A stretch of DNA of 64,000 nt, from the NCBI RefSeq assembly GCF_032118995.1, contig NC_092656.1, forward strand, positions 23,686,476 through 23,750,475, written 5' to 3'. The translations under genes and the position numbers were made by a program. Shown one piece after another: positions 1 through 12,111 of the stretch. Positions within the stretch are counted from its first letter, which is position 1, and each line of letters begins with the position of its first letter. The notes under the pieces are model-generated. The model did no database searches and had not been told where the DNA came from. It saw only the letters and a list, made by a program, of their open reading frames with translations. This DNA comes from Asterias amurensis. Lineage: Eukaryota; Echinodermata; Asteroidea; Forcipulatida; Asteriidae.

Positions 1-1913
1 CAATGATCACTCTACTCACAGCAATCCTTTGAAGTTGCTTTTATTGATACTCTACAGCTTGGGTCTTTCATGGTACCAGTTTTACAACACAATCAAGAAA
101 TGTGACAAGCAATATGAGTCGTTAGTAAAACCTAGGACGTATATATATATATTTTTTAAAATACATATTTGCTTTACTGTTGAAACCTCATGTTAGTACC
201 ACCTGAGTGTATGGTTTAAAAGCTGTGAAAGTAGATGATTGAGAGAGAATGAAACTGAGAAAAAGGAGTTTAAAATTGAGATATTTATTGAACATCAAAT
301 TTTCTTTCAATGTTCGTTTACATGTATCCGTCTTTTGATGATATTTACATGTATCTGGAACAGAAGGAAGTTGCAATATAAATTAAGAAGTATTTTAGCA
401 ATTAAATTTATACAATTTTTTCTACATTAAATTTCATCCAAGTTGTTGGACTGTCTGACTGTTACGTAGTTTGATACTGTTTACGTAGGTTATATTATGC
501 TGGACAGTGTAACGCATTTCATGATTCAAATGACAAGGGCACACATATGGGACACACTTGTTAGTTAAAACAATGAGCCAAACATAAAGGCCCAAAGCTA
601 ATGCACTCATTGAATATCTCTCTTAGAAATACACACAGTCCTTGAATCTCATATTTGAGAGGGCAAGGCCATTTTAATTTTGCAAAGGGCACCTTCATTG
701 GCAAATTGTGAAATCCATGTTAAATTTTTGACCAGGTGAAACAAGTCTCTGTGGTGTAACCGCCATATAACTCCTGTATACACTACCGGTATAGCCTTAT
801 TAAACATGTTCAAATTTAAATTTTAAAATGTTTTCTAATCGACAAATAGCTTATGTATGAGGTAAATGTCTGTCCCTTTCTATCTCAGGTTTACTTAATA
901 CAAATGCAGGTTTACAAGTTGTCATTAAGTTTGTCTGGTAACCATGCTATCACAATGAACAAATTGTTTGTTTATATCCTTATTCAAATGTAAATTTCAA
1001 ATCATCTAATCAGCAAACATTTGAAAGGTTTACTAGAATACTATCATTCTTTCTAATCTAACAGACAAATAAACCCTAATAGTTCCCTCATGTATTGGAC
1101 ACCATCTCAATGCAGCTATTTGTTCACTATGTACATGGTGTCAAGACCTTATTCAACTTGACTGTCAAATTATACAAAACGTGTGTACAAATCCACTCAT
1201 CATCCGAACACATGTTGGTATTGGAGACTACTTGTCCAGTTAATGACGTCAAATCTTGTACTAGAGGTCTACTGTATAGCAAATGTTAAGCTACAAGGAC
1301 AGGTCATGGACGAATGGACAGACTTTACAAAAACTCAATTACTCCGAACATTCCAAATTAACATGTGTTTTTAGTATAGTGTGCATTGCAAAGAGAACAA
1401 ACAATTTATTAAAGGAACATTACAGAATTGGTTTTTGCAAACAAAACAGTTGCTGGCAGTGTAAGCACTTAATGTAATCCACCAAATACATAAACTGACA
1501 AACCTGTAGAAGTTTGAGATCGATCGGCCATCTGGGTCACGAGAGAATAGTGAAAAACCGATTACAAATTTTGCATTGCATCGATGCCAAAATAAAAATG
1601 AATAAAATGCTCACTGAGCGATAAACTCCAATGCGAAGTTATATTATTTGTTTCTCATCAAATATGACATTTCAGACAGAAATATTTCGCGGGATATTTT
1701 CAACTATCATCATCATTAGACCGTGTAAGTTTTATGTAAGTCTGTGATCTTCACGATTTTTGTTTCTTACCAATTCTGTAACGTTCCTTTAAAATAGTAT
1801 AATTGATGATAATAATTGAGATACTCAAAGCTCAGTATAATGTACAAGGGCTCATTTTGTATTTGATTCCAGTTCATCATGTGAGCTTTAATAAACCCTG
1901 CACGCCAAGCCAT
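1..1913. other. Gene-free AT-rich stretch
   Basis: I see no conserved coding sequence here. Reading frames are short (about 60 residues) and of low-complexity composition. There are no clear terminal inverted repeats or tandem arrays, apart from short AT runs such as the TA repeat near 140-150. It may be intergenic, or intron of a gene outside the window. Confidence 0.5.
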
Positions 1914-2256
1914 AAGCCCTTTTCACACTACGAAAAATCTCTGTGTTGGACACAAGTCCGACACGTGTTAACTTTTTCACACTGCAACAATTCAACACTG
2001 CACTTAATCCGTGTAGAGCGCTTACCCCGTGTTGAAACTAACTCTGCTCAGTACTAGGGTTGAGAGCTCCCACTCCAGGTTGAGACTGACACAAAGTCGT
2101 AGTGTGAAACGCTTCTGGCTTATAGTCGGATCCGCGCAAAGCCGTGTAAGATTTGAATGTTTGTGGTAAGTGACAAATGATTACACACAACATGGGTCGC
2201 AAAACACTACCCGCGTAGCACAAAGGCAGGTGTCATGTTGTGTAGTGTGAAAAGAG
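1914..2256. mobile_element. MITE with AAGCCCTTTTCACAC ends
   Basis: The left end reads AAGCCCTTTTCACACTA and the right end TAGTGTGAAAAGAGAG, an imperfect inverted pair about 340 bases apart. The interior is rich in CGTGT and ACACG motifs. A second member with the same ends lies at 22461-22756. No transposase is present, so it is non-autonomous and the superfamily is not determined. Confidence 0.6.
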
Positions 2257-2495
2257 AGACGAAGTAAACCGTGTTGAAATTTTACGAAGTTGACACGCAG
2301 TGGATCCAAGTAGATCTCGAAGGATCAGACGTTCATAGTGTGATAAGCCCTTATTACATTGTTTGTGGCATATTCTGTAAGTCACTGAATGTGATTCTTG
2401 TACTGTCAACAAAGTCAGAGAAGGACAGATTTAGTTTTTTCTTCAACAATTTAAGCATGAACATTTCACACCTACATTGTACTGAATGCAACATT

Positions 2496-2668
2496 AAGGG
2501 CCAGTCACACTGCAGCGATAACCAAAAACGATACAACAAGTTAACAAGGCACGCCCGATTGGTTGAATAAGCGTGCGCGTGTTCTGTGCGAAGCAATTCA
2601 ACCAATAGAATGCTTTCTCTTTGCGACATGATCCTTATCGTTTTCGTTATCGCTGCAGTGTGTTGCCA
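2496..2668. mobile_element. Short MITE, TIR around CACTGCAGCGATAAC
   Basis: The left end contains CACACTGCAGCGATAAC and the right end GTTATCGCTGCAGTGTG, with an inner pair ATTGGTTGAAT / ATTCAACCAAT. It is about 170 bases long and can fold over most of its length. A sister copy lies at 5546-5731. No coding capacity. Confidence 0.7.
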
Positions 2669-2974
2669 AAGCTTTTTTTTATGAAAATGCCACTAGCCTT
2701 TTTGTGGTATAGCAGACCTTAAATGAGCACACTGTTTGCTTTGAGTGTACATGTGTACACCGGAACATTTTCCCAAACAATGCATAGGCCTAGTGTTGTA
2801 GCATTGTGTCCACCATATCTCAAAAAGGTTTAATGTATTTGAACGCAATCACCAATCTGCAGATCAGTACCCAGAGTCTGAAGGGACTGCCAATCACATT
2901 CATAAAATATTTGTCTTAAACTCACATTTACAGTAAATTTAATTGGTTTTGTTATACTTGTAATATCATTTTGT

Positions 2975-3250
2975 AAACCCGTCACAAAATTTAGTCTTCA
3001 AGAAAGAAGTAATTTTCCACGAATTTGATTTCGAGAACTCAGGTTTAGAATTTGAGGTCTCGAAATCAAGCATCAGAAAGGACACAACTTTGAGTGACAA
3101 GGGTGTTTTTTCTGTCATTATTATCTCGCAAATTCGACGACCGATTGTGCTCAAATTTTCACTTCGTTATTTTATGCATATTGTTGAGATACACCAAGTG
3201 AGAAGACTGGTCTTTGACAATTACCAATAGTACGTGTCCACTGTCTTTAA
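2975..3250 (+). mobile_element. TTAA MITE, 5'-truncated copy
   Basis: Partial copy of the dominant dispersed family of the window (full copies at 5206-5545, 21555-21944, 24665-25050 and 47704-48081). It keeps the internal palindrome (GATTTCGAGA ... GGTCTCGAAATC) and the right terminal repeat ending in CTTTAA. The left end is missing. Confidence 0.7.
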
Positions 3251-3656
3251 TCAAAACATTTCTGTATTTTCCAAGGGCAAAAAATAGGAAATCAGACTAA
3301 AGTAGGAAGAATATCAGTCACGCCTGGCATATCAGCTCAGGCAAATGATAATACACTGTACGTTATCACTATGTATGAGTATCATGTAGACAATGAATGT
3401 GCCTTTAGTTAGAATAGCAGATAGAGTTAGTGGTGATGTGGCAGTGACACCACATTGCAATGAGACATGCATCAGTTGGCAACGGACTACTCCTCATGAG
3501 GCACTGACACTCAGTATGGAGCATTTGTCGTGGGCTGTGCGAAATGGAATCACAGGGAAGAAAACTAACTGTGTGAGTTATACATGGCTGAAAAGAATAC
3601 AATCATTTTAAATTGGCGTATGCCTTCACCACTTGTGTAACTTTTGCATCTCAAGG

Positions 3657-3813
3657 TAAAATTACTTATTTCTTGAAAACTATGGCACTTCAGAGGGAGC
3701 CGTTTCTCACAAAGTTTTATACCATCAACCTCTCCCCATTACTCGTCACCAAGAAAGGTTTTATGCTGATAACTATTTTGAGTAATTACCAAAAGTGTCC
3801 ATCCTGCCTTTAA
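3657..3813 (-). mobile_element. TTAA MITE, partial inverted copy
   Basis: Reverse-orientation fragment of the TTAA family. It begins in the internal segment TTTCTTGAAAACTA and ends with AATTACCAAAAGTGTCC followed by CTTTAA. The palindromic core and one end are absent. Confidence 0.65.
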
Positions 3814-3881
3814 TGGAGATACAGTGTGTTTAGTGAAAAAAATATATATATATTGTAAAGTAAACAAAACTGTACACAAAT

Positions 3882-4530
3882 CGTCGGTCGCACCACGAAC
3901 TGACCTAACTCGTTCACTGTTTTAAAAAACGTGTTCAGAGAAAATCACGATTGAAGTTGCACTACTTTTGAAACTGCTGTTTCGGGGTCTGCTTACCAAA
4001 TTTATTGTATTATTTTATGACGAAAACAAAGCTGAATACTTTATTCATACAGAACTATCAATGTGTTTTAATCCCTAAAACTATTTTAATAAGTAATTAA
4101 TTCCTAAACAGATGGGTCACTTTGTGAAATTGAAAATTTCATTTTTGCCTGCAGCGCGCTGTGTACAAACCAATGCGTAATAGAGACCTATCGAGATAGG
4201 TCACTTTGTGAAATTACTACGCTCCCCAGTTAGGTCACTTCGTGGTGCGAAAATTTGCATGCGCGCCATAATCGCGCGCGCTGTAGCGCATAGTTTAAAC
4301 ATTGGTAAAGCGACGTATCTAGATAGGTCACTTTGTGAAAAGACAAAATGGCAAGTCCAGCGATGCGTCGTTTATACTAATTAGTGTAATTACCAAACTA
4401 TTACATATTAGGCACTGAAACTTGCTGATAATGTTAACAGCATTGACTTTGTCAATAATTTGTTTTAAAACAAATTTGCGAAAAATGTGTGATTTTGTGT
4501 CAGTTAGGTCAGGTCGTGGTGCGACCGACG
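3882..4530. mobile_element. Inverted-repeat element with AGGTCA motifs
   Basis: The left end CGTCGGTCGCACCACGAA and the right end TCGTGGTGCGACCGACG form a terminal inverted repeat that extends inward to AACTGACCTAACT / AGTTAGGTCAGG. The flanks show a 4-base duplication AAAT at 3878-3881 and 4531-4534. Inside, TAGGTCACTTTGTGAAA-type motifs recur at about 4112, 4197, 4233 and 4325. No open reading frame. Probably a non-autonomous DNA transposon; family not recognised. Confidence 0.6.
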
Positions 4531-5205
4531 AAATGAAACAAAAGGGTCAGAAAAACCTGTTTCCATTCATTTTATCAAAGAAAAACAAGTTTCAATGATG
4601 TGGTTACATAATGTACTGTGTTGCCCAGGTATTGCCTGTTTTTTTGTTTTTTTAGTTTTATTTACTTGAAATTAATTCAAGTGTTATTAATTGGTTTCAT
4701 CTATATACCATTGACAATACCGACTGACTGATTTTGTACATAAAGGATTCTGGCAGAATTTTGTCCTGCCCACTTCTAACCAAACCACTTTTATCTGTAC
4801 TGATAAACACACCCTCTAGGACCTACGTGGCATGGTCCAGCCTAATCAATGTACATGTGTATGAGCTGACCAGTGTGTACATAGCAGTTAAGACAATGGA
4901 AGTATTATCAGCATCTGCTGACAATGTATCATTTGCGGGGTTTAATTTCGCTATTGGCCTGTATCAGTGTGTAGGAGCATAGGAGGTTACATGTATTTCC
5001 CTTAGACTACAGTCCATAATACTTCTAGACCCCATTGCCTAACTGAAGGAACCAGAAGGACAGGGCCAGTAGGGAGGACCAAGCAACAAGTTCTTAAGTA
5101 GAGTCAGGCATACTGTACATGTACCAATCTACAATAAAGTTCAGATGACAAGAAGAGAGAGGATAAAGAACTCAGGCCACTAGTTGTCCTTTTAGCAAAA
5201 CTGCC

Positions 5206-5545
5206 TTAAAGGTAGTGGACACTATTTGTAATTACTCAAAATAATTATTAGCATAAAATCTTAATTGGTAACGAGTAACGGGGAGTGACATAGTTTTCAA
5301 GAAAGAAGCAACTTTCCACGAACTTGATTTCGAGACCTCAAATTTAGAAATTGAGGTCTCGAAATCAAGCATCTGAAAGCACACAACTTCATGTGACAAG
5401 GGTGTTTTTCTATCATAGTTATCTCGCAACTTTGACGACCAATTGAACTCAAATTTTTACAGGTTTGTTATTTTATGCATTGTTGAGACACACCAAGTGA
5501 GAAAACTGGTCTCTGACAATTACCAATAGTGTCCAGGGTCTTTAA
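5206..5545 (+). mobile_element. TTAA MITE, full-length copy
   Basis: It starts with TTAAAGGTAGTGGACACTAT and ends with ATAGTGTCCAGGGTCTTTAA, so the ends are inverted repeats that both include TTAA. The centre holds the foldable pair GATTTCGAGACCTCA / TGAGGTCTCGAAATC. TTAA at both ends is typical of piggyBac-type targeting; assignment to that superfamily is inference, as no transposase is seen. Confidence 0.75.
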
Positions 5546-5731
5546 GGCCAGGTCCCACTGCAGCCAGCGATAACGAGAACGATAATGATAACGACGCAAA
5601 GAGAATGCATTCCATTGGTTGAATGTGCCTGTGCGTATTCTGCGTGGAGCAATTCAACCAATAGAATGCGTTTTCTGTGCGTCATGATCGCTATCGTTAA
5701 CGTTATTGCTGCAGTGTGACTCGGCCTTTAG
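5546..5731. mobile_element. Short MITE, TIR around CACTGCAGCGATAAC
   Basis: Second member of the family at 2496-2668, abutting the TTAA MITE on its left. Left end GTCCCACTGCAGCCAGCGAT; right end ATTGCTGCAGTGTGACTC. The inner pair ATTGGTTGAAT / ATTCAACCAAT is conserved. Confidence 0.65.
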
Positions 5732-8599
5732 TCTGAAGTTATTGTAGAGACAGGCTGAAAATGTTCAGTTCTTGGCACTGACAGTGACACACTAGTGACA
5801 CAGTGTTTAAAATAAATCCGTAATTCTCGCTATCGAGAATTGATATTGTTTTAATGTTGTCTCAAAAAGTAAAGCATTTCATGGAATAATATTTTAAGAT
5901 AAGTCTTTCTCCATTACCTTCTGTAAACCCTGTAAATTATTTGTAAATTTGTAACCTTTTGATTTTCTTTTGGTACCGAAAATGTATAATGGCTTTAACA
6001 ACAGTTTTTTTGACTACAGCATTAAAACAACTTACAGTAAATATTTCATAATAAATTCAGGACGTGAATATTTTTGCAATTAGAAATACTGTCACTTCTG
6101 AGAAAACCTTGTTTATGAATCCTATTTAAAATTCATTGAGCCAACCTAGACTAAAATGGAATTTCACACCCTGTGATCAATTTGAAAACTGTAAAATTGT
6201 TGAAAACATGAGTTTGCCCTTGAATTGCAAACATCAAAGATGTACATGTAGCAACCCTTTAATTTTGTTTTACAAATGACCTAAGGAAGGGGAAGTATAT
6301 TGTAATAAAACTCAGCTTGTGTCACTAACTTCAGACATTTAAGGGATGTTGGAGTAAAACATACCAACAAAGAATCTATTGAAAAAAAGAGAGATTAATT
6401 TCATTTATTGTGGGTTTTAAATTGATCTGACGTCAACGACACTACATGTACATTAATTATATGGTACAAAATCAATAACAAATGGATTATAATAGCTGAA
6501 CAAATATTGTATTTAATTGAACACTACACACAGGGTTCTACGAATGCTCAAGCTATACTGCGTACACGCGTGAATTGCGTACTGATACGCACAAATAAAT
6601 TAACAAATAAACATATAAATACCTTATTATGTTACTAATTTAGCATAAATAACGCCACATAGTGCTCAAGTAGTGTAATTCAAACAAAAATAAAGACAGA
6701 GTAGAGAATATTTTGAAGACCTTGTTTCAAACCAGCGTGCTTTGGCCAAACTTCCTAAATTTGAGTCCAGAATGTCCCACAGTTCTGAAAAATCCCAGAG
6801 GGAACCCTAAATAATGGTAAATGCCTTCAGTATGTCTGTTGAACAAAACTTTGGTCCAGGTAAAATTGTGAACTACCAGTGAGTCCTACGGTATTCCTGT
6901 AGACATTTCATTAGTGATTTTAGATGAGAAGTGTTTGGGTCCTGACACTGTGCCCAGTGGTACACATCCACCATTGGAATGTGAACGATTATTTGACACC
7001 ATAGTCCACATGCCTGATGTTGATGCTCTGTCCATTATGAAAACAGCTATCCTGCTTTGAAGGTGACAATACATGTTAACCTATGAGGTCCATTTTGCTA
7101 CACAATTGCGGAATGAAGCTCAATAGTTCTAACTTCTACATGTGATGTAGGATTAGTCTTGGTCATGCATTGGTCATGATCCTTCTTCTTTAAGAGCACA
7201 TAAAAGATGATCTCAATATTTCAACTATTACCTTTTTATGGCCAAATAGACATCGTAGATAATGTACTCTCAAAATTTGCAATTAGTAACGAATAACTCG
7301 AGCCAAAAATGCACCCGGCCAGGCGGCTTTTTCAGCCGAGAGTCAAAATCGGCTCATCTATTATAATATCGCCAGTGACGATATTCCCTTAATTGGGTGT
7401 GAACACAGGTCACCAGCTTTGGCAAACTGAGGGCGCTACTTTCCCCGCCACTGACGTCACGATTCCTTTGTCCCAGGTTTGTTTGACCCCGCAGGTTTGT
7501 TTGACCCCGCGTTTTTCAGAAATTTTGCTAGAAGCGTTCTGTAAAAAAAACATTTTTACCATATTTTAACGTGAGGTAGGAGACTTGTTATATTTTTTGT
7601 ATGTTTCCTATGGACGCCAGCTATTAGACAACTGTAATATCTATATATTTGAGATCATCCTTTATTGGCTGTTTAAAGTTGCATTGTCAGATCTTTTGCA
7701 GATTTGGAGTCAAAAAACAATTTTGAATAGTGAACGAATTTAGAAAGGCTGTATATTTGTGTAACAAAAAATATAAAAAGTGAAGATTTGTGACGAAAGG
7801 AACTATAGTTAAAACACTTTTAAATTCTGCATTCCGAGGACTTCATTCTGATTGGCTGACTGCTGGCAAATCTGGCGGCCAATCAGAAGGATAAGCAAGT
7901 TAATGAATATTCATGATGAATACTCATTTTTCAGATGACACACAGCGATCGCGATATGTACACCATAGAGTTATATATAAGAACTAGAGGGCGCACTGGC
8001 CTATATACGCGCTCCAGCATGCGCGCAGGCAGCCATTTTCTTAGTTGACAAAACTGGCATTTTGTAAGTTGAACAAAACAGCATCGCGTACCGTAGCGTT
8101 TAATAAACACAAACTCCAACGTGTGTTTCATATTTAACGTGCGTACATAATGGCGCGCGCTTGTTACATGTACATATGTATGTATTATAGTACATACACT
8201 GCAACTTATGAAGTATGCATAACAACTAACTTCAGCAGTGACGTGAATTATTGTCGGGATCCCGACAATAATTCATTTTAGTTTTTAATTAACTATCACT
8301 AATAATTGGTGGATTTTTTCGTGCAATACATCAAATGAAAGCTAACAACTTTTTATAATCTTTTAAAATAGCTATTTGAAATTTAAATCAAAATTTGCGG
8401 GTAAATCGTCCAAAAATCTGACATACAACTTTAAGATGATACAGCGCTATCCTGGACCATCGAGGAAGGAAATTTATTTTTGTTGACACATTTGTCTTTC
8501 TCAATAACTTAAATTGAGCTTAATTTAATTTGGTACAAATAGGGGAAAAGGGTCAACAAAGGTAAATTTCTGGTCAATTGAGTTCACTGTACTGGTCTA
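5732..8599. other. Gene-free stretch
   Basis: No assembled gene. One plus-strand open segment near 6870-7060 has coding-like composition but no recognised homology or splice context. A short direct duplication AGGTTTGTTTGACCCCGC occurs twice near 7475-7515, and a small palindrome TCGGGATCCCGA lies near 8256. The segment at about 7290-7460 is more GC-rich than its surroundings. Confidence 0.45.
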
Positions 8600-8885
8600 C
8601 TGGTCCATGAAAGCTGGTTCTGCGGTTAACAACAACCAAAGAAAAGTTTCTGAATGGGGCCACCACTTTTTCATTCGATATGAAATAATACAGTATCTAA
8701 TTTACCTCGATGAGATATCTATCCCTTTTTGGTACAAATTGGGGAAGGTAAATTTCTGGTCGATGAGGTTTGATATGAAATATATAGTATCTAATTTACC
8801 TCAATGACATTTTTGTAAGAATTTGTGAAAAAGTGGTGGCGCCATTAGGAAATTTATCCAAAACCTATTACAAGTTCACCCCAGA
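8600..8885. mobile_element. MITE with GGCGCCACCACTTTTTCA ends
   Basis: The left part carries GGCCACCACTTTTTCATTCG and the right part GTGAAAAAGTGGTGGCGCC, an inverted pair. The internal segment GATATGAAATAATAC is the uninterrupted counterpart of the site into which the Penelope-like element at 32264-34099 inserted. An internal stretch (AGTATCTAATTTACCTC) is duplicated. Confidence 0.55.
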
Positions 8886-9324
8886 CAAGGCTTAAAACCA
8901 CACTCTCAATGGACATCCATTGAGGAGAGGGGGGGGGGCATCTAATGTGAGTGCCAAAACTGCAGCAACATTTAACAAAACACTAGATTCTCACTTGAAT
9001 GAGGAAAGGATAAGATATTGGTGTCACCAAGGCTATCTATGCCTAATAATTAATTTACATATTAAACCGGCGTAAGTATTTAAGATGCAACAAATTGGTT
9101 AAACTTAGTTAAAGTCTATTTTGTTCCTGATCTTGCCAATCACCCATTCAATAACAATGTCAATGGCTTTAAAAATTTAGACAGTGATGGGTGTCACGCT
9201 GTGTCAGTTTATAAAGAAAGTAGAACTTATCTTAATATGGTACAGTTATAGAATTCAGGGCCACTCCACTATACGTCAACGCATCCAAGGCTGCGTGGAT
9301 GCCCAGTCAGCCACAACGGACTGG

Positions 9325-10630
9325 CCTACCCACTTCGCATCCACACATCCGCACATCCGCACATCCAGACTCCCATCTCTTCTCACTACTCCCCACCGTT
9401 ACCTCTATATTCCCTTATTTATGCAAATGATCCCTATTCAAGGATTATTTTTTAAAGGAAAAGAAAGCCCGAACTCCATTTACTTAATATTTATTGCCGC
9501 TATGCAAATGTTCCCCATTCAAGGATTATTTTAAAAAGGAAAAGAAAGCCCGAATTCCATTTACTTAATATTTATTGCCGCTATGCAAATGTTCCCCATA
9601 AGGATTATTTTAAAAAGGGAAAGAAAGCCCGAATTCCATTTACTTAATATTTATTGCCGCTATGCAAATGTTCCCCATAAGGATTATTTTAAAAATGGAA
9701 AGAAAGCCCGAATTCCATTTACTTAGTATTTATTGCCGCTATGCAAATGTTCCCCATAAGGATTATTTTAAAAAGGGAAAGAAAGCCCGAATTCCATTTA
9801 TTTAATTGCCGCTATGCAAATGTTCCCCATAAGGATTATTTTAAAAAGGGAAAGAAAGCCCGAATTCCATTTACTTAGTATTTATTGCCGCTATGCAAAT
9901 GTTCCCCATTCAAGGATTATTTTTAAAAAGGGAAAGAAAGCCCGAATTCCATTTATTTAATTGCCGCTATGCAAATGGTCCCCATTGAAGGATTATTTTA
10001 AAAAGGAAAAGAAAGCCCGAATTCCATTTACTTAATATTTATTGCCGCTATGCAAATGTTCCCCATTGAAGGATTGTTTTAAAAAGGGAAAGAAAGCCCG
10101 AATTCCATTTACTTAATATTTATTGCCGCTATGCAAATGTTCCCCATTCAAGGATTATTTTAAAAAGGGAAAGAAAGCCCGAATTCCATTTACTTAATAT
10201 TTGTTGCCGCTAAGCTTGGGCGATATCAGGATATTATTGAATATCGCGATACTAATTTGGAAACAATTTCGATATCGGATCGATTTGGTTTTAATTGAAA
10301 TATCGCGATATCGATTAAGTTTCGCAATATCGCAATGTATTTCTTAGCTGAGACATCTTGCACCCCATAGATTTGGAGTAAAACCAGAAGAACAGGTCAT
10401 TAAAACACCTCTCTTGTGCTATGACTGTCTCTTCTACAACTTTCACTGGGAGTTTGAAGACTGATGATGTCAAATTTAATTAATCGCGATTATATCGAAT
10501 ATCGCGATATATTGTCGGCGATATATCGTGAATAAAATAAATCGATATCGCCCAAGCTTAATTGCCGCTATGCAAATGTTCCCCATTGAAGGATTATTTT
10601 AAAAAGGGAAAGAAGGCCGAATTCCATTTT
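9325..10630 (+). repeat. Composite minisatellite, about 80-bp unit
   Basis: After one copy of the 135-bp type unit (9325-9415), about ten units of 79-81 bases follow, each containing TTGCCGCTATGCAAATGTTC, then AAGGATTATTTTAAAAA and AAAGCCCGAATTCCATTTAC. Units differ by small indels (CATTCAAGG against CATAAGG). The array is split by an inserted element at about 10211-10560 and resumes for one unit at 10562-10630. Every unit carries ATGCAAAT. Confidence 0.85.
10211..10560. mobile_element. MITE inserted in the minisatellite
   Basis: Perfect 17-base terminal inverted repeats, TAAGCTTGGGCGATATC at the left and GATATCGCCCAAGCTTA at the right. The interior is dense in ATATCGCGATAT motifs. Minisatellite sequence TTGCCGCTA is present on both sides, consistent with either a TA or an 8-9 base target duplication. 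No coding sequence; superfamily unresolved (hAT-like or TA-targeting). Confidence 0.75.
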
Positions 10631-11075
10631 AAAGTTCCCTTCTTTGCCTGCCCACTTCGCATCCTTGAATCCGCGCATCCAGTCATCCAGACTCCTATCT
10701 CTTCTCACTACTCCCCACCGCTACCTCTATTTATTGCCCATTGAAAATACCGCCCTCTATTTATTGAAGTTCCCTTCTTTGCCTACCCACTTCACATCCA
10801 CGCATCCGCGCATCCAGCCATCCAGACTCCCATCTCTTCTCACTACTCCCCACCGTTACCTCTATATATTCCCCATTGAAAATAATGTCCTCTTAATGGA
10901 AGTTCCCTTCTTTGCCTGCCCACTTTGCATCCACGCATCCGCACATCCAGTCATCCAGACTCCCATCTCTTCTCACTACTCTCCACTAGCGCCTTCGGCG
11001 CTCTATTGCTCCCCAACCACCACCGTTACCTCTATTATATTATTCCCCATTGAAAATACCACCCTCTAATAATGG
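10631..11075 (+). repeat. Minisatellite, about 135-bp unit
   Basis: Three further units of the type seen at 9325-9415. Each runs from AAGTTCCCTTCTTTGCCTGC through CGCATCC and CATCC short repeats, then CAGACTCCCATCTCTTCTCA and CCCACCGTTACCTCTAT. The third unit contains a short extra insert (GCGCCTTCGGCGC). No gene; long open frames across it are a by-product of the repeat. Confidence 0.8.
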
Positions 11076-11086
11076 AAGTACTTGTA

Positions 11087-12111
11087 CAGTCGTTTGACCA
11101 GTTCTGGATCACTTCTTGAATTCACATGGTTTTTTGTTGCAATCTCTTTGATATCTTAAACAAAAAAGTTTATCAGTTTACCTAAACATGTCATAAATCT
11201 CACCAAGTATTCACTGACAAAAAAAGATTAGTTCTTTTGAAGAGGCTTTGAGAAAAGTATCGTCACCTGTTTGACCAGTTCAGGATCAGTTGAATCTATT
11301 CTGAATCAGTAGAGTGCCCTTTATTGCAAACCCATACTCCCATTCATAAAACTGTCTCTCAAGGACACGACACATCAGAGGTGTGTTGGCATGGACTTGG
11401 ACTTCCTTTCTTTAGTGAATGTCATGCAAGTGTCTTCAATAGCAGCGCAAAAACCCAGCGACAAAACCACAAAACAACAGCAAAGGCAAATGAAAAAGTG
11501 AAGCGAACCTAAAAAGCATTATTGACCCCTCCAAGCTTAATTTTCTCACAAAATAAAAAATCTACAAGAATTTGTGGAAGTAATGTTTCTCAAAATCAAC
11601 TAAATAAACTTTCTATTGCAGTAGTATGATTTTACCAGACTTAGTAAGTTAGTGCGGCACCATTTGACGCAATGAGATGTTAAGTGATCCCGAACTGGTC
11701 AAGGGTAAGTTGCCCCCCCAAAGAAGATTTTGATAACTTTGTCTCCTCAAAAAAGCAAGATGACTGCACAGTATTTACAGGAATGTTTTTTTACACATTC
11801 TTATCATTTTACATAAATAATTTTTGCCCGGCACTCCAATTCTAAAGGTAAGAAGTTTTAACAGTGTTTTTCAACCAACATTTTTCAACAACAAAAATGA
11901 CAAATTTCGCAGACAACCTTCAGGAAAACGGCCATAATTTATTTGCTGATGATGTTTGGCACCTTATTTTGGGTCTGTTGGTTTAATGGATGTTAATCTT
12001 CACATTTATCAACAAAAATTGGTAATAATGAGAAATGATATAATTATTTGGTTATTGCAAAGTTGAAGTGATCCCGAACTGGTCAATGATCCCGAACTGG
12101 TCAAATGACTG
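11087..12111. mobile_element. 1.0-kb TA-flanked element, CAGT...ACTG ends
   Basis: Terminal inverted repeats CAGTCGTTTGACCAGTTC and GAACTGGTCAAATGACTG are flanked by TA on both sides. The subterminal motif GATCCCGAACTGGTCAA recurs inside (about 11264-11290, 11685-11702, 12069-12090). The length (1025 bases), the TA target and the CAGT end suggest a non-autonomous Tc1/mariner or pogo-type element. No transposase frame survives. Confidence 0.65.

Noticed and set aside
4734-4982. 82-codon plus-strand frame
   Set aside because: No recognisable domain. The hydrophobic composition fits random translation of AT-rich DNA.
6868-7060. Plus-strand open segment with coding-like text (GIPVDISLVILDEKCLGPD)
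   Set aside because: No start codon, no convincing acceptor, no partner exon and no recognised family. It could be an exon or transposon scrap, but I cannot support either.
10562-11069. A 141-codon frame rich in HPRIQ and LLTTPHRYLY repeats
   Set aside because: It follows the 135-bp minisatellite exactly and has no family resemblance.
9184-11075. CRISPR-like array (regular repeats)
   Set aside because: The repeats are contiguous with no unique spacers, and the genome is animal. It is a minisatellite.
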